DNA from: Gp1-AA145 sp963757135
GTDB lineage: Bacteria; Acidobacteriota; Terriglobia; Terriglobales; Acidobacteriaceae
DNA: 64,000 bases
Reading direction: 5' to 3'
Assembly (NCBI GenBank): GCA_963757135.1
Contig: CAVWQE010000012.1
Span: 186,001-250,000, forward strand
The translations under genes and the position numbers were made by a program. Positions 52,259 through 60,422 of the stretch are shown here, piece after piece. The number at the start of each line of letters is the position of its first letter. Position 1 is the first letter of the stretch. A model generated the notes under the pieces. That model worked only from the letters and a program-made list of their open reading frames with translations. It was not told where the DNA came from and ran no database searches.

Positions 52259-52939
52259 TCAGCTTCGCGGCCCCTTGCGGCGCAATATCGAGGCTGAGAC
52301 CGCGCCACCTACGCCCGACAGCACCACGAAAATGACGCCCATGACGACTACGCCGGCGATCAGACCGACGATCAGTCCCTGAGGTGTCATGAAGTATTCC
52401 AAGACACGCAGTTGTTGCGGATCGGAATAACCGGCATGCGCTCTCTGCAGTGCTTCAAGCGACTGCCGGCGAAACTCGTCCTGGTCGCCTGTCGCCACAA
52501 CCAGGATCGCAGCCAGCACCACAGAGATCACAAAACCAAAAATGCCGGCCAACACCCCCAGCTTGAAGCCGCTACGGCGCGAAGGTTCCGCCCTCCAGCT
52601 CTGGCGTCCGTAGAACAGTACCGCCAGGAATCCGGCCAGAGGCATGGCCAGTATGAAACCCATGGGAAACAGGCAGAGAGCAGCGGCAATTGCCCCGCCT
52701 TTGAGAGCGGATCTCAGAGCGATGCTACGCTCGCGGTTGCTGACTCGGCGGTCAGTTTCGATGTGAGCATCCGGCTGCGCAGTTTCCGGAGTAGGAAATG
52801 TGCCTGCCGGCAGGGAGACACTAACCGATTCGTCGACCGTTTCCGTTCTGGAAAAACGCACCTGAGGCGCGCCACAATCGGAGCAGAACGGAGAGCTATC
52901 CTGAACGGAAGAACCGCAACGATGGCAGGGGTGTTCCAC
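52259..52939 (-). CDS. Zinc-ribbon membrane protein of unknown function
   Basis: This 226-aa protein starts with a zinc ribbon (CHRCGSSVQDSSPFCSDCGA). An acidic, disordered linker follows to about residue 75. About three to four membrane helices come next, including GAIAAALCLFPMGFILAMPL, LGVLAGIFGFVISVVLAAIL and LIVGLIAGVVVMGVIFVVLS. The architecture is common for acidobacterial envelope proteins, but no named family applies. It lies directly upstream of pyrR with a 59-bp gap and could share a transcript. Confidence 0.75.
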   Translation of the reverse strand: MEHPCHRCGSSVQDSSPFCSDCGAPQVRFSRTETVDESVSVSLPAGTFPTPETAQPDAHIETDRRVSNRERSIALRSALKGGAIAAALCLFPMGFILAMPLAGFLAVLFYGRQSWRAEPSRRSGFKLGVLAGIFGFVISVVLAAILVVATGDQDEFRRQSLEALQRAHAGYSDPQQLRVLEYFMTPQGLIVGLIAGVVVMGVIFVVLSGVGGAVSASILRRKGPRS

Positions 52940-53007
52940 GCTTGCTGAAAATTATCTCATCTGCGAATCCGTGAGTGGCGACTGCAGACCACGGCGCCAA
53001 GGGCGAT

Positions 53008-53583
53008 TCAGATGGTGTCGTCTTTGCCGTGGGTATGCACATAGACCAGTGTGAAGTCTGACCCTTTGCCTTCAGGCTCAATGGCCACAATGTGCTGGTT
53101 GCTCTCGGTGCCGACTTTGAGCTCGACGACGTTGCCGCTATTGTCCCCCTCACATTTCAATCGATCGGAATCGTGGCCATCCCCGGAATTGACGCCAAAA
53201 TCACCGTGGTGGGTAGTGTGACACTGCAAAACGCTGCCAAATTTCTTTAATTCGTTCTGATAAAAGGAGATCAGTTTGGCAGGCGGGTCGTCGCTTTCAT
53301 ATTTGAGCACAACAACTTTCAGGCCGAAACCGAAGGCCGAAAGGTTAACGTTCGCGCTGTTGTCATCATTCCCAGTCTTAGGCTTGAGGCGTGCCCCAGG
53401 ATAGCTTGCCAGCCCGGTGTCGCGGGCGTCAGCTTTTTTTTCGACGTGAATGTCCGTGAAAGGCGTCTTGATGTCAACGTTCTTATCATCGCCGCCATCA
53501 CTGCCTTTTTTCACGTTGACGCTGCATGCTGCAGAAACAAAGACGACGATCAAAAGCAGAATTGTCTGTTTTCTCGTTTGCAT
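53008..53583 (-). CDS. Hypothetical lipoprotein
   Basis: This 191-aa protein has a lipoprotein signal ending in FVSAACSVNV. A charged Lys/Asp linker leads to a compact domain: the strand SAFGFGLKVVVLKYESDD, the helix PAKLISFYQNELKKFG, and a terminal VELKVG...IVAIEPEGKGSDF pair. The helix plus strand pattern recalls small periplasmic domains seen in many acidobacterial lipoproteins. Two cysteines in the domain (LQCHTTHHG and RLKCEGD) may form a disulfide. I do not recognise a function. It ends 68 bp before the zinc-ribbon gene. Confidence 0.72.
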   Translation of the reverse strand: MQTRKQTILLLIVVFVSAACSVNVKKGSDGGDDKNVDIKTPFTDIHVEKKADARDTGLASYPGARLKPKTGNDDNSANVNLSAFGFGLKVVVLKYESDDPPAKLISFYQNELKKFGSVLQCHTTHHGDFGVNSGDGHDSDRLKCEGDNSGNVVELKVGTESNQHIVAIEPEGKGSDFTLVYVHTHGKDDTI

Positions 53584-53595
53584 GAATAAGCCTCC

Positions 53596-55452
53596 TTACC
53601 TCGAAGCCGTTGTAGCGGCTCCGGCGCCACGGGCAGCAATGCCCGGAATGGTTACGGGCAGACGCCCCCGCCATGGAATCTCGCCAAACAATGCTTTCGC
53701 CGCGCTGATCTCCGAAACCGCAGCCGCAGAAAACGTGCACAGATAATTCTGCACCTCGGGGAAATCTTTTGCGAGATATGGATTCCCCATCGCCAGCACC
53801 ACCGTTTTTGCCTGTCCCGCGTTTAGGATTGCACGCATCAAGTCGGCGCTGTCCGGCGGCATGGAAACTGAGTTCTGTGCTGCTCCGTTCCCTTTTACGA
53901 CCTTTCCAGCCGTTGGCGAAACATATACGGCAACCACTACCTTCTCCGCAGACTTTACGCTGGCGAGAGCCGGCACCGAAATCGCCTCTGCCAGCCGCGG
54001 GTCAACGTACATCACATTGACATCAGGCACCCGCGACCGAATCTGCCGCTCGAGAACGTGTCCGCTCTCCAGACGCACATCATCGGAAAAAATGATGACG
54101 GCGAGGTGATTACGCACCTCGGTCATATTCTGATACGGAAGCCCGGCTGGCGCAGTTCCCGATTTCTTAAGAGGCAAAACCGATCCGCTCTGACGGACCA
54201 GGGTCACCGAGTCATCGGCCATCTGTTGGCCCTCGGCGACGTTTTCCGGCTTTCCAATCGCGGAATCCAGGGTAGTCAGATCGACGAGGCGAGCTTTGTT
54301 CAGTCCGAGTGATGCCTTCACTTTTAGTATCTTCAGCACTGATTCATCCAAGCGGGCTTGTGAAATCTCGCCGCTCTGCACCGCCGCAATCATCGCTCGG
54401 TAGGCGGCGTCAAGGTCAGGGGGGATCAGCAGCATGTCATTTCCGGCTTTGAACGCATCCACCGCTTCGCGCCCGATGTTTCCGGCGTACAGTCGCGTGA
54501 GGCCCGCCATGTCGAGCGCGTCCGTAATTATGACGCCGGAAAATTGAAGTTTGTTACGCAACAGGCCGGTCACAATCGCGGGGGAGACCGTCGCAACGGA
54601 ATTCGGCGCCGGGTCGAGCGCCGGCGCGTTCACGTGCGCCACCATGATTGCATCCACGCCGGATGCGATTGCTTTCTTGAATGGCGGCAGTTCGACTGAT
54701 TCCAGCCGCGCCAGATTTCCATCAACCTTGGCCAATCCCAGATGAGAATCGCTGGCTGTATCTCCGTGTCCGGGAAAATGTTTGGCTGTGACCAGCATGC
54801 CTGCCGAATGTGCTCCGCGAGTGTAGGCGGCGACGAAATCGCCGACCTGCTGCGGATCTTCCCCGAATGAGCGGGTGTTGATGATGGGGTTTTCAGGATT
54901 GGAATTGACATCTGCAACCGGAAAGAAGTTCCAGTGCACGCCAATGGCTCGCGCCTCTTCGCCTGAAATCCGGCCGAAGGCCTCGGCGTAATCCAACTTG
55001 CCGGTCGCGCCGATGGCCATGGCGGCAGGAAATCCGGTTGCGCCGTTGATCCGGTTGCCGGCCCCCACTTCAAAATCGGCCGCAATCAACAGCGGCAACT
55101 TCGAATCGCTCTGCAGCCGATTCAGCAGGCTGGCGGCCTCATACGGGCCGCTCTTGTACAGAAACGGCGGCTCGTAAGGCACGCTCATTGCGAATGACCC
55201 GATGTGATAGCGGCTGATCTCGTCGCGCAGCTTGAGATACTCAGGGCTGCCGGTGTTTAGAAATTCCGCCCGCACCCAAATCATGAAGAGTTGTCCGACC
55301 TTTTCTTCCACCGACATCTTGCGAAGAGTTTTCTCCGCCCACTTTTCGCCATCACGATTCAGGTGCAAAGGCATCGGTTGATATTTTGTTTTAGGAACGG
55401 CAGCGGTGGTGAGAAGAAGAAGGGCCAACACGATGAGTGTGCGACGCGGCAT
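53596..55452 (-). CDS. Glycoside hydrolase family 3 (NagZ-like N-terminal domain)
   Basis: This 618-aa exported enzyme has a signal peptide (about 1-20) and a GH3 barrel at about 40-370. It is probably a beta-N-acetylglucosaminidase or beta-glucosidase. KHFPGHGDTASDSH is the NagZ-type acid/base loop, and VIITDALDMAGL contains the candidate nucleophile Asp. The C-terminal half (about 400-618) is a GH3 C-terminal domain, absent from classical single-domain NagZ. The His loop favours N-acetylhexosaminide substrates. The 12-bp gap to the lipoprotein gene suggests one transcript. Confidence 0.87.
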   Translation of the reverse strand: MPRRTLIVLALLLLTTAAVPKTKYQPMPLHLNRDGEKWAEKTLRKMSVEEKVGQLFMIWVRAEFLNTGSPEYLKLRDEISRYHIGSFAMSVPYEPPFLYKSGPYEAASLLNRLQSDSKLPLLIAADFEVGAGNRINGATGFPAAMAIGATGKLDYAEAFGRISGEEARAIGVHWNFFPVADVNSNPENPIINTRSFGEDPQQVGDFVAAYTRGAHSAGMLVTAKHFPGHGDTASDSHLGLAKVDGNLARLESVELPPFKKAIASGVDAIMVAHVNAPALDPAPNSVATVSPAIVTGLLRNKLQFSGVIITDALDMAGLTRLYAGNIGREAVDAFKAGNDMLLIPPDLDAAYRAMIAAVQSGEISQARLDESVLKILKVKASLGLNKARLVDLTTLDSAIGKPENVAEGQQMADDSVTLVRQSGSVLPLKKSGTAPAGLPYQNMTEVRNHLAVIIFSDDVRLESGHVLERQIRSRVPDVNVMYVDPRLAEAISVPALASVKSAEKVVVAVYVSPTAGKVVKGNGAAQNSVSMPPDSADLMRAILNAGQAKTVVLAMGNPYLAKDFPEVQNYLCTFSAAAVSEISAAKALFGEIPWRGRLPVTIPGIAARGAGAATTASR

Positions 55453-55516
55453 GAGGGGAGCTTACCACGTAAAAACTATCTATTCGGCTGACGTTGTTGG
55501 AACATCGTTCGGCAAT

Positions 55517-55888
55517 TCAATCTTTAGTCAGCGGATAATTCTTTTCCCGCCATTCGCGGATACCGCCGTCCATCGAGATGACGTTGGTGTAGCCCATCTT
55601 TTGCAGGTTGTCGGCTGCCAGGGCGGAACGAAATCCGCCGCCGCAATATAGGACCATGGGAGCATTCAGGTCGGGCACACGCGCTTCGATGTCGCGTTCA
55701 ATCACGCCTCTGCCCAGATGAATCGCCCCCGGAAGATGATCGTTGGCAAACTCGCTTTCTTCGCGAACATCAACGAGTATGAACTTCTCACTTTGATCGA
55801 GCCGATTTTTGACCTCGTCAACCGTCGCTTGTTTAACTCGCAATTTGGCGTCATCCACAATTTTCAGGAAACGCGCTGAATGCTGCAT
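55517..55888 (-). CDS. Single-domain rhodanese
   Basis: This 123-aa protein is one rhodanese domain. The active loop is YCGGGFRSALAA, with a candidate catalytic cysteine, so persulfide transfer is possible. DVREESEFANDHLPGAIHLG and GYTNVISMDGGIREWREKNY are conserved. About 20 N-terminal residues precede the domain. There is no signal peptide, so it is cytoplasmic. It stands between the GH3 gene and the ligase gene on the same strand. The sulfur acceptor is unknown. Confidence 0.88.
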   Translation of the reverse strand: MQHSARFLKIVDDAKLRVKQATVDEVKNRLDQSEKFILVDVREESEFANDHLPGAIHLGRGVIERDIEARVPDLNAPMVLYCGGGFRSALAADNLQKMGYTNVISMDGGIREWREKNYPLTKD

Positions 55889-55907
55889 GGGGCCTCGCTT
55901 CAGTTGC

Positions 55908-56053
55908 TAGTGGTTAGTTGCTAGTTGGCAGCGGGCGACGGTCAGTTGCTGTGGTTAGTACTTGCATCGGCCCGGCACTGCGAACAGAAGACGGGCTGCC
56001 TGACACCGATTCGACTCCGACCTTAGCAACTGACAACTAGCAACTAACCACTA
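55908..56053. repeat. 24-bp inverted repeat in the rhodanese-ligase spacer
   Basis: The arms TAGTGGTTAGTTGCTAGTTG (plus GCAG) at 55908-55931 and the complement at 56030-56053 match in 23 of 24 positions. Each arm is itself made of short TAGTTGCTAG-type repeats. The loop of about 98 bp shows no ORF. The ligase stop codon lies in the flank of the right arm. Confidence 0.8.
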
Positions 56054-56057
56054 ATCA

Positions 56058-57875
56058 CTAGCTACTAGCCACTGCTTGCTCAAACGTGCAATCTTCGGGA
56101 TCTTTGTCCTCGCGCAGGCCCATGAACACCGGTGCCCGCAACTTCAGGCCGCCCTCCGATGTCTCGTGCGTCCATTCTGAAAATTTGACTTCAGCCACGC
56201 GCTCGGGCTCTACCCAATGCACTCTTTTCGCCTCCACTGGGCCGGTGAACGGATTGGCCTTAGTCTCGCTCCCCTTCAATACTCCGAAAATCTGCTTCAG
56301 CAGTGCTTGATCGAAGCCGGTTCCCGCCTGCCCCACGTGAATTAATTTCTTTTTCTTGTCATACAGCCCTAATACCAACGATCCAAAATACTGTCGCGAC
56401 CCCTCGGGTTCGGTGTAGCCGCCAATCACGCAGTCCACGGTCTGCGTGATCTTGATCTTGAGCCACTCGCGGGTCCGCCGCTCCTCGTAGCAACTGTTCC
56501 GCTTTTTGGCGAGGATGCCTTCCAGTCCCTTCTGCTTCGCAACTTCGAACAAGGCGACGCCTTGCCCTGGATAGTGATCTGAGAAACGCACCAGTTCGCC
56601 AGGCTTCAGCACTTCCTGCAGTACCCGCTTGCGCTCTTCGAGCGTCACCCGCCGAAGATCGTAGCCATCGAGATATAGAAGATCGAATGCGTAATAGAGG
56701 ATCGGCAGCTCGCGGTTCGCCGCAGCCTGCCGGCCGTGGGCGCGAATGCCGGTACGCTGCTGCATCAGGCTGAATGATGGGCGGCCTTGTTCATCGAGCA
56801 CGACCACTTCGCCATCCAGAATCGCGTTTTTTGCGTGGATTTGATCACCTAGAACTTTTAATTCCGGATAGCGCGGGGTGAGATCGTTCTGATTACGCGA
56901 CACCAGGCGCACGCTGCCATCTTCGATAAATGCCACTGCGCGGTACCCGTCCCACTTGATTTCAAAGAACCAGTTGGGGTCGTCGAATGGCTTCTCGATC
57001 ACCGAAGCCAGCATGGGATGAATCACAGTCGGCATCGGGCGTTTGACCGCGCCCTTTAAGTCCTTGACCGCCGAGGGCGAAGACGGCTCGCTATCAGGGG
57101 CGCTTACTGCTTTGGCTGCGCTGGAGTTTTTTTTTACCGCAGGCTTTTTTTTCGCTGCGCTCTCGACTGCTTTCTTTTTCCTATCAACGCGCGCCAGCGT
57201 ATCCGCCAGCCACGCCGCCTTCGTACTGCCGCCTCGCGACGCCTTCTTGCTGCTCTGCCACTCGGCAGAATCCTCATCGCCAGCGATCTGCGCCATAGTC
57301 TTGCCGCTGAGGACCGACGTGTCGTACTTGCCGATGTCGAAACCTTCGACCACATCGTCATCATGCTTCTTGATCAGCAGCCATTCCGTGCCCTTGCTTC
57401 CAGGCCGCCGGGCCTTGATATGAATCAAAGCATAGTCTCCATTAAGACGTTTGCCGTGCAGCCGAAATTTGAAGTCGCCTTTCTTCAGCATGGCCTGGGC
57501 TTCGGCTTCGGTGGCCGGGAGATACTTGCCATTTTTTGCTTCAGGCGAAAGCGGCTCCCACGTGCCGACGTCCCACACCATCACTGTGCCTGCGCCGTAG
57601 TTGCCTTCAGGAATGATGCCTTCGAAATCGAAATACGAAACCGGGTGATCTTCTACTTGCATGGCCAGGCGTTTATCGGCAGGGTCGAGCGAGGGCCCTT
57701 TCGGCACCGCCCACGACTTGAGCACGCCATCCATCTCCAGGCGGAAGTCGTAATGCAGGCGGGTCGCGCGGTGACGCTGCACCACAAAGCGATGGCCTTT
57801 GTTCTTGGCGAGCTTAGGAGGGGGCTCCGGCGTTTCCGAAAAGCGCCGCTTGCGTTGATACTCTTCAAGGGCCAC
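56058..57875 (-). CDS. ligD: LigD-type ATP-dependent DNA ligase with 3'-phosphoesterase domain
   Basis: This 605-aa protein is a ligase D of the non-homologous end-joining system lacking the polymerase module. The phosphoesterase domain (about 25-160) has FVVQRHRATRLHYDFRLEMD and PEGNYGAGTVMVWD. A basic, Lys/Ala/Ser-rich linker covers about 195-270. The ligase domain has nucleophile K307 in FFEIKWDGYRAVAF, then ILDGEVVVLDE and GLEGILAKKRNSCY. The OB fold closes the protein. No ku gene is in the window. It starts with GTG and no clear ribosome-binding site. The last codons abut a repeat. Confidence 0.92.
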   Translation of the reverse strand: MALEEYQRKRRFSETPEPPPKLAKNKGHRFVVQRHRATRLHYDFRLEMDGVLKSWAVPKGPSLDPADKRLAMQVEDHPVSYFDFEGIIPEGNYGAGTVMVWDVGTWEPLSPEAKNGKYLPATEAEAQAMLKKGDFKFRLHGKRLNGDYALIHIKARRPGSKGTEWLLIKKHDDDVVEGFDIGKYDTSVLSGKTMAQIAGDEDSAEWQSSKKASRGGSTKAAWLADTLARVDRKKKAVESAAKKKPAVKKNSSAAKAVSAPDSEPSSPSAVKDLKGAVKRPMPTVIHPMLASVIEKPFDDPNWFFEIKWDGYRAVAFIEDGSVRLVSRNQNDLTPRYPELKVLGDQIHAKNAILDGEVVVLDEQGRPSFSLMQQRTGIRAHGRQAAANRELPILYYAFDLLYLDGYDLRRVTLEERKRVLQEVLKPGELVRFSDHYPGQGVALFEVAKQKGLEGILAKKRNSCYEERRTREWLKIKITQTVDCVIGGYTEPEGSRQYFGSLVLGLYDKKKKLIHVGQAGTGFDQALLKQIFGVLKGSETKANPFTGPVEAKRVHWVEPERVAEVKFSEWTHETSEGGLKLRAPVFMGLREDKDPEDCTFEQAVASS

Positions 57876-57944
57876 GGGAACATTCTAAAAGAAAGCTGGG
57901 CAGAGAAGCAGAATGCGGCAGGTTTTCGGTGCTCAAAGCAAGCC

Positions 57945-58019
57945 TTTAACTGCTAAGGTCCCAAAGGACGCGAAGAAAACTTTAACTCTCGGCGTGCTCG
58001 GCGATCTCGGCGGTGAAGG
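57945..58019. repeat. Dispersed degenerate intergenic repeat, copy 3
   Basis: The spacer between thrC and ligD contains AAGGTCCCAAAGGACGCGAA, then CTCGGCGTGCTCGGCGATCT. On the minus strand the second part reads as CGCCGAG words in tandem. It belongs to the same loose group as copies at 3361, 17686 and 59306. Confidence 0.55.
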
Positions 58020-58028
58020 AATTTCTGG

Positions 58029-59279
58029 TTATGCCACAACCGGCTCGCGAACGTCCAAAGTGTTACTGAACAGCTTCTCGAACTCCGCCAACTTTGCCGG
58101 AATCGGCTGCTCGGCCTGGTATTCGCCAGTAAGCACATCAGTAGTCTTAAGGCCGTTGCCCGTGATGCAGAGCACAGTTGTTTCGTGCGGAAGAATGCGA
58201 TCGCTCTTATATAGCTTGCGCGCGCAGCCCAGGGTGACGCCGCCCGCAGTCTCGGTAAAGATGCCTTCGGTTTCGGCGAGCAACTGAATCGAATCCACAA
58301 TCTCCGGATCGGACACATCTTCCGACCATCCACCGCTGCCGGTGATGCACTTGATCGCGTAATGACCATCGGCGGGATTGCCGATGGCAAGCGACCGCGC
58401 AATGGTCGAAGGCTTCTGTGGATCGATTTCCGTGTTGCCGAGCTTGACCGCGGTCGAGATCGGCGAGCATCCCGTGGCTTGCGCGCCAAAGAACTTCACC
58501 GGCTTTGGCTCGACCAGGCCGAGCTTGATCAGTTCGTCGAAGGCTTTCTTGATTTTGATAATTAATGATCCGCCAGCCATGGGACAGACGACGTTGTCGG
58601 GCAAGCGCCAGCCGAGTTGCTCCGCGATTTCATAACCAAACGTCTTCGAGCCTTCCGAGTAATACGGGCGCAGGTTGACGTTCACAAATCCCCAATTATG
58701 CTCGTCAGCTATCTGCGAACAGAGCCGGTTCACCTGGTCGTAACTGCCGGAAACACGCACGAGTTTGGCGCCGAAAACCTGTGTTCCGAGAATCTTCGCC
58801 TGTTCGAGATCGGCGGGAATGAAGATCCAACATTTAAATCCATGCCGCGCGGCTTGTGCTGCGGTGGCGTTGGCGAGATTACCGGTCGAAGAGCAGGAGA
58901 CGGTATCGAAGCCGAAGGCGCGGGCATTGGCCAGCGCGACCGCGACCACACGGTCTTTGAAACTGAGTGTGGGCGTGCAGACCGCATCATTCTTGATGAA
59001 GACGCTTTTCGCGCCGAGCCTGCGCCCGAGTTCAGATGACTTGATCAGCGGGGTAAAGCCGACCGGCAGGGTCGGTTCATGGTTCTCGGGAAGCGGCAGC
59101 AGCGCTGAATAGCGCCAGATGTTGGGAGGACCGGCAGCAATCTTTTCGCGGGTAAAGTCATTACGAACAGAATCGTAATCGAAGAAGACTTCGAGGGGCG
59201 AGAAGCACTCTTCGCAAACCGACTTAGGGACGTTTCCCCAGCTCTTGTGACACTCCCGACAGCGCAATTCGTAACGCAT
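58029..59279 (-). CDS. thrC: Threonine synthase
   Basis: This 416-aa PLP enzyme converts O-phosphohomoserine to threonine. An N-terminal zinc-ribbon-like motif (CRECHKSW...CEECF) is characteristic of the archaeal/plant-like subgroup. The PLP lysine is in TPTLSFKDRVVAVALA, and the phosphate loop is CPMAGGSLI. SCSSTGNLANATAAQAARHG is typical. I start at the ATG at 59279; upstream open frame is riboswitch leader. A SAM-I riboswitch stands about 195 nt upstream on the same strand, so the gene is probably down-regulated when SAM is high. Cystathionine gamma-synthase-like use of the substrate is unlikely from these motifs. Confidence 0.9.
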   Translation of the reverse strand: MRYELRCRECHKSWGNVPKSVCEECFSPLEVFFDYDSVRNDFTREKIAAGPPNIWRYSALLPLPENHEPTLPVGFTPLIKSSELGRRLGAKSVFIKNDAVCTPTLSFKDRVVAVALANARAFGFDTVSCSSTGNLANATAAQAARHGFKCWIFIPADLEQAKILGTQVFGAKLVRVSGSYDQVNRLCSQIADEHNWGFVNVNLRPYYSEGSKTFGYEIAEQLGWRLPDNVVCPMAGGSLIIKIKKAFDELIKLGLVEPKPVKFFGAQATGCSPISTAVKLGNTEIDPQKPSTIARSLAIGNPADGHYAIKCITGSGGWSEDVSDPEIVDSIQLLAETEGIFTETAGGVTLGCARKLYKSDRILPHETTVLCITGNGLKTTDVLTGEYQAEQPIPAKLAEFEKLFSNTLDVREPVVA

Positions 59280-59305
59280 GGCTCGCTCGATCCGAGGGGC
59301 TGAGG

Positions 59306-59389
59306 TGTTCTTCGCGTTCTCTGCGCGCTTTGCGGTTAAAAGCTCTTGACCGCAAAGATCGCTAAGAATTCGCGAAGTTCGCAAAGAAA
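59306..59389. repeat. Dispersed degenerate intergenic repeat, copy 4
   Basis: GCTTTGCGGTTAA (about 59328-59340) and TTGACCGCAAAG (59346-59357) form an inverted pair around AAGCTC. CGCGTTCTCTGCG and GCGAAGTTCGCAAAG flank it. This copy lies inside the thrC leader, between the terminator hairpin and the start codon. Confidence 0.6.
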
Positions 59390-59396
59390 TTGAGCC

Positions 59397-59438
59397 TAAA
59401 AGACGAAATCCTCTTTTCCACGGGAATGGGAAAAGAGG
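59397..59438 (-). terminator. Transcription terminator / expression platform of the SAM riboswitch
   Basis: On the minus strand CCTCTTTTCC and GGAAAAGAGG form a perfect 10-bp stem with a nine-base loop, followed by ATTTCGTCTTTTA. It lies 36 nt downstream of the SAM aptamer. Only four consecutive T residues follow, so efficiency is uncertain. Together with the aptamer it suggests control by premature termination. Confidence 0.6.
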
Positions 59439-59474
59439 CTCAGGAGTGCTGGAATAAAATGTGCGCATCCCGAA

Positions 59475-59587
59475 TCTCATGTCCCCCGTTCCCGGGTCGA
59501 GAGTTGGCACCTGGCGGCCGCGATGTATGATCCCGGTCCGGTTGCCGTGGCGTCTCAGGGCTCGTCCCTCAGCCACTCTGCATGAAA
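59475..59587 (-). promoter_or_regulatory. SAM-I (S-box) riboswitch aptamer
   Basis: Read on the minus strand, the conserved core follows the SAM-I order. The P1 strand TTTCATG (59587-59581) comes first, then GTGGCTGAGGGACGAGCCC, GACGCCACGGCAACC, GGTGCCAACTC, and the second P1 strand CATGAGA (59481-59475), which pairs over 7 bp with one G-U. GAGGGA and GGCAACC are the classic S-box boxes. It sits upstream of thrC on the same strand. High SAM should favour termination at 59410-59438. Confidence 0.88.
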
Positions 59588-59762
59588 TCCAAGGTCAGCT
59601 CCGAAGAGCCGACTGGTGAAGTAATGATATGAATTCAGAGTGGTCCCGTCAAGGTGAAATTGCCGGTCACCCCAGGCTTCTCAAGGGGCCCACACCGTCG
59701 TCCACATCCCGATTGAGGGGAGAGTTGCTGGTCAAAACATCACCCGGATACTATACGGACTG
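59588..59762. other. Divergent region between the riboswitch and the next gene
   Basis: About 175 bp that should hold the thrC promoter (minus strand) and the promoter of the hypothetical gene at 59763 (plus strand). I could not identify a convincing -35/-10 pair for either strand. No ORF is supported. Confidence 0.4.
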
Positions 59763-60248
59763 ATGCGAAGAGCAGGGCTTGTCTTGCTGTGTTTAATCGC
59801 GCTGGGAGCAGTCTGCGACGCTCAGACCATTACGTTGACCCTTCAGGAAGACCTGAGCTCGAAGTTGCCCACAGGAACGATATTCACGGCCAGGGATGTT
59901 GCGGGGAAAATTTATCATGGGCATATCGTCACACATCCGGCACGACGTTTGCTGCGTCGCGGTTCAATGAGATTGGTGTTCGATGATCCGGTTGCGCCTT
60001 CAAAAGACGAAGGCGTATTTCGCGCGGGAAACAAAATGCGCCTGCTCAAGCTAGGCAGCTCACTCGCGTTAGGGAAATTGGCGGACGATTCCGTGGACGG
60101 GGCGATTGGCGCGGGCAAAGCCCGTTATGTAGCCGCCGCTGTGGGCGCGACGTTAATTGTTTTGCAGAAAGGTGGCGAAGCCAGGCTCCACCAGGGCGAC
60201 ACCATTGATGTCGAACCCAGACGACAATTTATTTTGAAATCAAACTAA
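59763..60248 (+). CDS. Secreted hypothetical protein
   Basis: This 161-aa protein starts with a signal peptide (MRRAGLVLLCLIALGAVCDA). The mature part is beta-rich: ITLTLQEDLSSKLPTGTIFT, VAGKIYHGHIVTHPARR and RRGSMRLVFDDPVAPSKD. This recalls the beta-barrel-like strands of acidobacterial periplasmic proteins with KOW-like or SH3-like folds, but no family is clear. A hydrophobic stretch, YVAAAVGATLIVLQ, is near the C terminus. There is no obvious ribosome-binding site, and the next gene starts about 170 bp later. Confidence 0.65.
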   Translation: MRRAGLVLLCLIALGAVCDAQTITLTLQEDLSSKLPTGTIFTARDVAGKIYHGHIVTHPARRLLRRGSMRLVFDDPVAPSKDEGVFRAGNKMRLLKLGSSLALGKLADDSVDGAIGAGKARYVAAAVGATLIVLQKGGEARLHQGDTIDVEPRRQFILKSN

Positions 60249-60422
60249 TCCCACTTGCCAGTGCGTGTCGCGGACTGCGCGGTTCGATGAGCCCTTACCC
60301 TGCTGTTGCCGCACTGCCAACGAGATCAAGGGCAGGGCCACTCGCCCAAGATGGTCGGAGCCAAGTATGCCTCGGCATTGCGGTTTGCCTCAACGTAGCC
60401 GAGCGTGCAGAATGGCTCAACC

